Assembly (NCBI GenBank): GCA_001574975.1
Contig: KQ965758.1
Coordinates: forward strand, 252,763 to 316,762
Reading direction: 5' to 3'
Source of the DNA: Gonapodya prolifera JEL478
Taxonomy: Eukaryota; Monoblepharomycota; Monoblepharidomycetes; Monoblepharidales; Gonapodyaceae
Length of the DNA: 64,000 bases
Of the stretch, positions 56,997-64,000 are shown piece by piece; within the stretch, counting starts at the first letter, position 1, and each line of letters starts with the position of its first letter. The position numbers and the translations under genes were made by a program. The notes under the pieces were generated by a model. The model searched no databases and was not told where the DNA came from. It was given only the letters and a program-made list of their open reading frames with translations.

Positions 56997-58906
56997 ATGC
57001 CTTCCCGTCCCGCCACCGCTGGGGACTTACCAACGCCTTTATCAAATCCCCCGGATGACGATCAGGGCAGCGAGCAGGACGAGGAAGAGGAGGCACGCAA
57101 CGACGACGGGGATGGAGAACAGGACGAGGGTGAAGATGTTGAAGAGGAGGACGTAGAGGAGGAGGAAGAAGTGCAAGAGGATGACCAAGAGGAGTGTGAG
57201 TTTGAAATGACAACGGGGTGATGGACCTGACAGAGCGAGTTGAATGGAATGAAAGATTGGTGGGGAACCACGACGAATCATAGACAAGGGGATCAGGCCA
57301 CGGAACATCAGGAAGTCCTTTATAGCCCCCGGCACTGGATGTTGCCGTCTACACCGATTCACCGTCGAGCGCAACTCAACGCAACCCTGTTCCCGAACCA
57401 GTTTCGACGGACTCGTACATCTCCTCAGGCACGACAGGGAGCTCGTCAGCCGTGTCGTGGATTGGATGGTTCTGCGGACTTCCCGGTGAGTGCAGGGTTA
57501 GAGATTGCAACGTCGTTGTGTCCCTGACACAGCTTCGTTTGTGATTTCCACTCACACAGGTCACGATTTCTTCACCGAGGTACCTGAGGAGTTCATCGAG
57601 GATGATTTCAATTTGTGCGGACTGAACGCGATTGTGCCGCACTACAACGAAGCACTGGATACGATTTTGGACTTGGATGTGGATGAGGGGAGCGGAGATG
57701 GTGGGTGGATGGGGGAAGAGCTGGGTATGGTGGTCCCTCATTTTGCGAGCATTACCTCGGCGAATGAACGAGACCGCCTTCGCGCTCACAAACCCAACTG
57801 TCTTTGTTTCATACCAATCCCTGTTGTCTCCCTAACGCAGCCGCCGACACACGTCCTCCCACGCCTCCCACACTCTCCGACCCCTCCGGCCGCGCCGTCT
57901 CGCTGAGCCCCGCACCCCACCCTACCAACGTCCCAACCACCTACCGCTCGCGACCGACACCCGCTGATATCGGCACATCCGCAGCGTTACTGTACCGACT
58001 CGTGCACGCCCGGTACCTCTCCACCAAGGGTGGCCTGGCGGCAATGGCGGAACGGTTCGCGCAGGGAGACTTCGGGACGTGTCCCCGCGTGATGTGTCGA
58101 GGGCAGTATGTGGTGCCCGTGGGGAGATTCGAGCAACCGGGAAGGGAGGGAGTCAGGACTTGGTGCCCGCGGTGTGGTGATGTTTATATCCCGAGAGATG
58201 TGGGTTGGAAAGTGATTCAGTTCACCGGATATTCTGGTAATTGAACTCTTAATCATCTCTCCACCCCACTCCCCCCCAACGAAACATTAATTACATCTCG
58301 TTAATCATGTCCTTACAGCGACGAATCCAAGAAACGGACGGGGCTTCGTTCGGGCCCACGTTCCCTCACCTCCTTTTCCTGACTTACCCTGAGCTGTGCC
58401 CCGCCGAGTCCCTGGTAATGCCCGAATCAGCGTTGCGAGCGTCCCCCGCCCTGCAGCCTGCGTCCACGAGTCTGAGACCTGGTGTTGGTGTGGGCGCGGG
58501 AGGGCAAGGAGGGAGAGAGAACACGATGTACGGGGCGGGTGTGTTCAGAGGAGGACAAGCGAGCGATTCGGAGTCAGTGGACGAGGAGGGTGCTGCCTCC
58601 GGGGGCCAGAGGCGGCGGGGAGGCGGCGGGGGACCTCCCCAGGGTGGTGCGGCCGCTGGAGGAGGGCAAGTGGAACCGCAGGTGTACACGCCCAAAGTGT
58701 TTGGGTTCCGAGTGTCGGAGCGGGCTCGGACTGGTCCGCGAATGGCGTGGTTGCGGGCAAAGGGGGATGAGTCTGGGGGCAATGGAGGCGGGGGTGCTCA
58801 GGAAGGAACAGGGATTGTTGGGGTAATGGTGGAAGGCAATGGGAGGGTGCAACAGGCGCAGTGGAGGAGAGGCGTGGGTGCAGGTATGGTGAGGGATGTT
58901 GAATGA
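56997..58906 (+). CDS. CKB1: Casein kinase 2 regulatory beta subunit with large insertions
   Basis: Regulatory, dimer-forming subunit of protein kinase CK2. Exons 56997-57195, 57402-57485, 57560-57724, 57841-58236 and 58332-58906 encode 472 aa, well above the 210-280 usual for animals and yeasts. A strongly acidic N-terminus ([18 protein letters not shown]) precedes [71 protein letters not shown] and [12 protein letters not shown]; the two CxxC-type pairs form the zinc site of the dimer. [20 protein letters not shown] follows, and near the C-terminus PKVFGFRVS. Extra material: about 50 Pro/Thr-rich residues before [11 protein letters not shown], and a Gly/Ser-rich block before VYTPKVFG. The start at 56997 is the first in-frame ATG; the true N-terminus may be longer. 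Confidence 0.9.
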
Positions 58907-59237
58907 GAAAGGGTATTGCCGTGACGAAGGAGAGGACTAGGCGATATTGTTTGAGTGTAAGGTGGTGTGTTAATTGCATGCAGAGTTTGTACAGTCAGTC
59001 GATTGTCCATGCGCTCTGCAGTGCGTCTCCAAGGTTTGAACCAAACGATGCCAAACATAAAAAGGCCGAGAAAATGGATACAATTATGATGAAATCTATT
59101 TCTCACTCTTGGCAGTTTGTTTGCATGTACATGTAATGTTAAAACCGTTTCATCAGTGCGTATGGTGTAAATGTGACGGCGGCGTTTTGCTTTTTCAATT
59201 ATGCACCGACATCTCTTATTCGTTTGCGTTTTTCATT
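58907..59237. other. Intergenic between convergent CK2-beta and MFS genes
   Basis: Contains both 3' ends; nothing else recognised. Confidence 0.6.
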
Positions 59238-61520
59238 TTAGGGACTTCTTGCCGGTGCCGCTTCTGAAGGTCGAGAAGCTTCATTCTGCATCCAGCTCGA
59301 TCTCCTGGAGAGTTCCGCCACCGACACGGTCGCTGCCGAGCTCTGAGCCGACCCCGCAGGAGACCTTGCCGACATTTGGCGCACAAGAACGCTCGTGCTC
59401 ATTCCAACATCTCGCGCATTGGTAACATTTCCAAGCCGAGGCCCGCTCTCACTTGACGCCGTTGCAGTTGCAGTTGCACCAAAGAGATCCCCTCGCGATT
59501 CCACTCCCGGGGTCATGGTGTTGAGGTTGTGCGGGTGGTGCAGCGAGGACTGCGAGCTGAGAAGAACGGCAAGGTTCGATGATCGAAGCGGCACCATTCT
59601 CGGACGAGTCATCAATCCGCTCGCTCCGATTGCGCTGGCTCTGGAAGGCATTCGAGACGCAGCGCGGCTGACCCGCGGTTCGGCCTCAGAAGGCGGAGCA
59701 GGAGCAGGAGCGAGTGGAGGAAGGGCAATTGATGCCACCGATTGTTCGTCCTTGAAGAACTCGCTCCCGACCGCGACAGACTTGAGCGACACTTGTTTTC
59801 CGACCATTTCAACGGCCTTGGTGCCACGCTCACGCTTGGAACCTTGCTCGTGGTCCGCTTCCGCTTCCGCTCCCAACTGTGCAAAGCCCGTCCACCTTTG
59901 CTTCCACGACTCCTCCCACGAGCAGACGGCCCAAAACACGACGGCCACGGCGAGGTTCAGCGCCGAGAGACACCACCACATGGCGTGCGGCCCAATGCTG
60001 CGGTACACCATCCCGCCGCCCAGCATCCCAATCGCGGGTCCGAGCCCGGAGAAGATGCAGTTGAGGATGCCCTGGCTGAGACTCTCGCACCCCTTGGGGG
60101 CGATCTGGGCGGCGACCTTGACGGCGGCGGACCAGGCCGTGCCGAAGCAGATTCCGTGGAGGAGTTCGATAAAGACGACAAAGTGGACGTTGCATTCGTG
60201 CAGGAATGTGTACAGGGCGCAGCGGAGGGACAGCGCGGCCATGGCGATGAGGATCGAGTTAGTCGTGCCGAGTTTGGAGATGACGGTTTTGGAAAAAAAG
60301 AACATGGGGATCTCGAAGGTGATAGAGAAGAGGGACGCGAAGCCGAGGAGGGAGGTCGGCGCTGTGTGTGGGAATCCGGGAATCCGGCGTCGAATTCATA
60401 ACAAGGTGATGGCGCAATGAATGTGCGCGTGCACATACCTCCCAGTCCAATGAGGTAAAGCCACTCAAACGTTCCGATGGTGGACAGCGATAATCCAATG
60501 GAGAGCATTGACAGGTAAAGCGAGAGTACTCTGACGTTGAGCAGCCAGGTCCAGCCGACGTGGTGCACTTCGTCCGGCGAGTCTGAAGCGTTGTGTGGTA
60601 GATGGCCTGTATTCACTGATTAGTTGCTGAACGAATGATTGAAAAGGGAAGCGACATGAACGAACCCTTTTCTGAGCTTTCTCTTCCAGATGCTTGTTGA
60701 TCAAGGCTCGCATACTCTCCGGAACCGACCTTGTGATCCGGTTCGTCCGCTCTAAATTTCAGTGGAGCTTTATAGAGGACTGCGAGCAGAGTGAATATGG
60801 AAATGACCCGGACAAAGAAGGGAGCCAAGAACGACGTCGCCTGGACGAGGAACCCCATGCAGACACTAATCACACCGCATCCGAGGGTTCCATAGAGCCG
60901 TTGGCGGCCGTACTCGTCAGCGCGGTCGGGGCCGAGCATCGCCAGGACCATGGCGTCAACAATGGGACCGATCGGGACCGAGATGACGGAGTAGAAGATC
61001 CATATCCCGATCGAGATGATGGTGGGCGGTTTCAGGAAGAGGACGAGGGGTACTGTTCCCATGAGGAAGGCGGTCGTGAAGAGGATGGGACGGTGGAGAC
61101 CGGACCGGTCTGCAAAGCCCGTCCATATGGGGACCAGAGCGAATGCTACGCGACGAGTGGCAAGCGACACGTATGTGAGACGGACTCGAAAGTGAAGACA
61201 CGTGTGAGGAAGGAAGGCTCACCCATGATGGGTTGGCAAGCTGAGACAATTCCGATCGTTATTTCGTCCCATCCGAGCACTGATTTGAAGACCTGGATGG
61301 AGATCAGTCGTGCTACTGCTGCTAGCAGGCAAAGCATGACAGATGGATGCTCACGAGAGAGAAGAACGATCCTTTGGATGTTACACAGGATACGATGGGA
61401 CGTGAAGATTGCGGCGCCATTAGTGATGATAATCAACATGAGCGTACCAGCGCTGCACCATCCCGAAAAGAGCAGAAAGTAGATAGCTTTGGGCCAGACC
61501 AGACAGGGGTCGATCGGCAT
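59238..61520 (-). CDS. Major facilitator transporter (MFS_1_like type)
   Basis: Twelve-span transporter, substrate unknown. Six exons (61520-61448, 61371-61355, 61292-61223, 61145-60666, 60606-60439, 60361-59238) encode 643 aa. N-terminal half: PKAIYFLLFSGWCSAGSFFS, LGWDEITIGIVSACQPIMG, ALVPIWTGFADRSG (the MFS loop 2-3 signature) and RQRLYGTLGCGVISVCMGFL. The central loop is charged. C-terminal half: WLLNVRVLSLYLSMLSIGLS, APTSLLGFASLFSITFEIPM, HGICFGTAWSAAVKVAAQIA and GLGPAIGMLGGGMVYRSIG. A C-terminal cytosolic tail of about 200 Ser/Arg/Ala-rich residues is unusual for the family and may be regulatory. Exon 2 is 17 nt, within span 1. Confidence 0.9.
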
Positions 61521-62273
61521 GGCGGGTGGATAATGGACTGTAAGTATCGGAGAGAATGAACCAACCTTGAGCGAGCGTCAACATTGAAGTCAAGGCGATG
61601 TCTTCTTACAGGTGACGACTTGTGAGTCCGAGGTCGCAGTAGTATTCAACTGCGCTGTTGATTGCGAATGCTCAGGAAGCTTCGACCCAAGGGAAGTGTG
61701 AGTGCGATTGATCGTGACCAAAGTATACGTATTTAGCCGGCAGACATAACCCAGCGTGTAACCAACACCATGCACACAGTGTCACTAGACTGCGTCTCCA
61801 AACACACGACGCCGACACTTGCCTTTGATGCTTTTACCGGTCACCGCAGTATTCGCATCCTCGCCTCTTTTTCGCTTTCATGATCCGCCTGACAAAATGC
61901 TACCAAGCTGCTCTGCTCGCACTCGCATTTGAAGGACAAGGGTGAACCCGTCTCGAAAAGAGTGTCGGACACCACTGCCCCAGCCTTTAGGAGAGGTCAC
62001 AGCTTGGTTCTCCACACGCTCACGCGATTCCTTCCTCCTCACTGCAGAGACTGAGAGATGATGGGTTCTTGGATTTAGATTCCTGGTTTGGATACCAAAG
62101 AGATTTTAATTCAGCTATTTGGAGATCGTAGAGCTGTTAACTCTCACGGAAGTCGAAACGCTATGCGAATGCCTTCCCGAGGCAGCTTTTCCATTGGAAT
62201 TCTAGTTGTTTTATTGTACTTCAACACCGTTTGCATCTTCTCTACTCTGAAATCCCCGCATTTCACACTACGT
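61521..62273. other. Intergenic between MFS transporter and NmrA-like gene
   Basis: Promoter side of the MFS gene and 3' side of the NmrA-like gene, both minus. No gene or repeat recognised. Confidence 0.6.
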
Positions 62274-63300
62274 TTAGTACTTCCCACGCTCCACCGCCAT
62301 CGTGGTCGCCTCATCAAGATCCTCGCTTTCCAGCCCCAGAACCCCATTCGCCGTACCACGGGTACGCTCGTAATCCCCAGCACCATCGCGGAAAAAGTTG
62401 CGCGCGTACATCATCTTGACCATCCCTGACCAATCCCCGCGCTGGATCGCCTCGACTCCCGCCGAGTACCGATTCGCGCTCGACTCGTGCCGCACCGTCC
62501 AGTCGGCTTTAAGAGTGCCCGTGACGCGACAGAGCGAGTCGAGCATGTCGGACTGCGAGACGGTGAAGGAGGACACGTACACGGGCTTGTTGCGGAACCG
62601 ATCCAGTGTCGCAACGGCAGGGTCCGGGTGCGTCACGGGGAGACTGAGCAGGGCCGCGACGGCGCGCCCCACTTGGGGCAAGGTGGAGGTCGAGATCTTT
62701 GCGGTGCCGTCGTCGAAAAGGGTCGCCGTGCGCGTGGTCAGGTCGAACCCGAACGCGTCCGGGATCGGGAGGCTGAACTCGTACCAGAAACCGGTGTGCA
62801 CGGCAACGTACGACACGGCGCCGCCGCCCGGCAGGTCCTCGATGAACTTGCGGAACTCGGCTTTCTGCTTGTATGGCACCACGTCCCGCTGCAGACCGGC
62901 GTCGTAGGTGTCGGCGGCCCACTCGTTAGGGAGTATCCATGGCACCCCGGCCTGCACGGCTGCGCGGATGAGAGACTCCTGCGTGCCTGGGGGTGCCATG
63001 ACGCCGAGCGTGATGACGAGCGCGTCGTAGCCCCGGAGAGCGGAGACGAGGGATTCGGGGTCGCCGTAGTTGACGCGGACGGTGGGGATGCCCGGGGGGA
63101 TGGTGGAGGAGGAGGAGGATGAGGAGGAGCGCGAGATGGCCGTGACAGAGTGTTTGCCCGTCTGGAGAAGAGCGCGAGCGATGTGCGAGCCTGCGTTTCC
63201 GCCACCCTGGGTGATGATGTCAGCATCAGGCATGGCACATGAAGTAGAGTAGCACGCTGCTCACCCCGACGAGTGCAACTTGTTTGATGAAGTTCGACAT
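62274..63300 (-). CDS. NmrA-like NAD(P)-binding protein
   Basis: Atypical SDR of the NmrA/isoflavone-reductase-like group: either a redox-sensing regulator or a reductase. Two exons (63300-63265, 63206-62274) encode 322 aa. The start exon gives MSNFIKQVALVG and the splice joins it to GGGNAGSHIARALL, forming the glycine-rich nucleotide motif. TAISR follows beta-2, then a poly-serine run (eight Ser in a row) from simple sequence at 63109-63135. VRVNYGDPESLVSALRGYD, VITLGV, WILPNEWAADTYD and VAVHTGFWYEF match the family core. The classical Y-x-x-x-K is not evident, as in many NmrA-type members. C-terminus ends AVERGKY. Confidence 0.9.
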
Positions 63301-64000
63301 GGCGAAGAGTGCGGCGAGAGTGGGTGGTGGCGGATGCTGCTGTTCGCCTGTTTATCAAGGAAGTTTGAAGAGGCGTATAAAACCGTTTACGCGCTTCTCG
63401 ATTTCATTGCTCTCCGCCTATGTACGTTTGTTTTTCCCACAACAAATGCACCGATTCTTTAGGTATTCCCGCACTGCGTTTCATCTCGTGGGAGAGTGGT
63501 GCGTGCTGGCTGCGCTTGCCAATGTCGAGGGCCAATTGAGTATGGGTACATTCCGCGTCGGTACTTCGCACACGCTGGTACGCTTTTGAGCTGGGGTGAA
63601 GCGGGAGTTGCAAGGAGATTTTTTTGGGCGTCACAGTCATATGTGTCTTGACCCTGTTGCTTGGACTCCCTGAGTACGACACACACATTTGCACGACCTT
63701 TACACATGTCGCTGGTGCACTGCCCTCACAGTTTTACTCGGATCCAAAATGTGCACAGTCTAACGTTCCGATTCAGCACCCTTCAAATGCTTCGTTTCTC
63801 CCCCGAGTTTCCGTCGTGATCCGAAATTGGCTACTTCACGAACGCTCAAAATATCAGTTTGTGGTGAAGCTTAAAGCAGTTACGACCATTTGACCGGAAA
63901 AGTGCCGCTTCCCGTCCGACAGCGCAGCGAAGCCCGTGACAGCACAGTCAGTTCTAGCGTGAGAGATCAGTTTGGAATACTGGGTGCTGTAGTTTTGAGT
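63301..64000. other. Upstream region of NmrA-like gene, to window end
   Basis: Promoter region for the minus-strand gene. Short frames on both strands have no recognisable signature. Nothing else seen. Confidence 0.6.

Noticed and set aside
57725-57840. Reading through the third CK2-beta intron
   Set aside because: The frame is open for a while, but it lacks family sequence and ends early; splicing to 57841 restores the [11 protein letters not shown] helix.
1-64000. CRISPR arrays, rRNA, tRNA genes, and intact transposases or reverse transcriptases
   Set aside because: None seen by eye: no spaced identical repeats, no convincing tRNA box pair, no RT or DDE signatures. A tRNA scan could still find a missed tRNA.

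Overview
The window is nuclear DNA from an intron-dense fungus. It carries a class I-III type chitin synthase, a HAL4/SAT4-type kinase, a cytochrome b5-acyl-CoA dehydrogenase fusion, secreted pectin lyase and GH26-like enzymes, and U1-C and CK2-beta housekeeping genes. Almost every gene is cut by GT-AG introns of about 50-80 nt, several with CTAAC-like branch sites. The many introns, very short exons, pectinolytic enzyme and trypsin-like protease suggest an early-diverging (chytrid or monoblepharid grade) fungus rather than a yeast or typical ascomycete; this placement is an inference. All gene models were joined by hand from splice sites and close in frame. The window has three assembly gaps or ambiguous bases (34343-34352, 46148-46171, 50892).

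Layout. 1-3015: 3' part of a chitin synthase gene. 3395-6536 (-): scaffold with a PB1-like N-terminus, a long proline-rich middle and two SH3 domains. 7428-8864: short-chain dehydrogenase. 10341-18463: cluster of three related genes sharing a degenerate ankyrin-like core; one stays as core plus coiled coil with a large disordered linker (10341-13333), one adds an SH3 domain and eight leucine-rich repeats (14107-16844, -), and one is a short core plus coiled coil (16988-18463, -). 19136-23100: glycogen phosphorylase in 21 exons, followed by a Ste20/GCK-like kinase (23384-26658). 26921-28969 (-): unrecognised multi-pass membrane protein. 30823-32480: ZIP metal transporter. 32898-34673: trypsin-like serine protease with a C-terminal hydrophobic tail. 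34950-35807: U1 snRNP protein C. 35997-37226 (-): SDR, with a decayed tandem copy at 37632-38857. 39886-42508 (-): HAL4/SAT4-like kinase.

42509-51304 is gene-poor and full of degenerate repeats, broken only by a pectin lyase gene (46212-47822, -). 51305-53084: GH26-like glycosidase with an EF-hand-like insert and membrane-anchor tail. 53375-56258: cytochrome b5-acyl-CoA dehydrogenase in 20 exons. 56997-58906: CK2 beta with large insertions. 59238-61520 (-): MFS transporter. 62274-63300 (-): NmrA-like NAD(P)-binding protein.

The genes do not form one pathway. The most notable items are the three-gene ankyrin-core family with its ANK-coiled coil-SH3-LRR member (28-residue repeats carried on 81-87 nt phase-1 exons), the set of micro-exons of 8-22 nt in unrelated genes, and the SDR tandem duplication that copied part of the U1-C 3' flank and then decayed.
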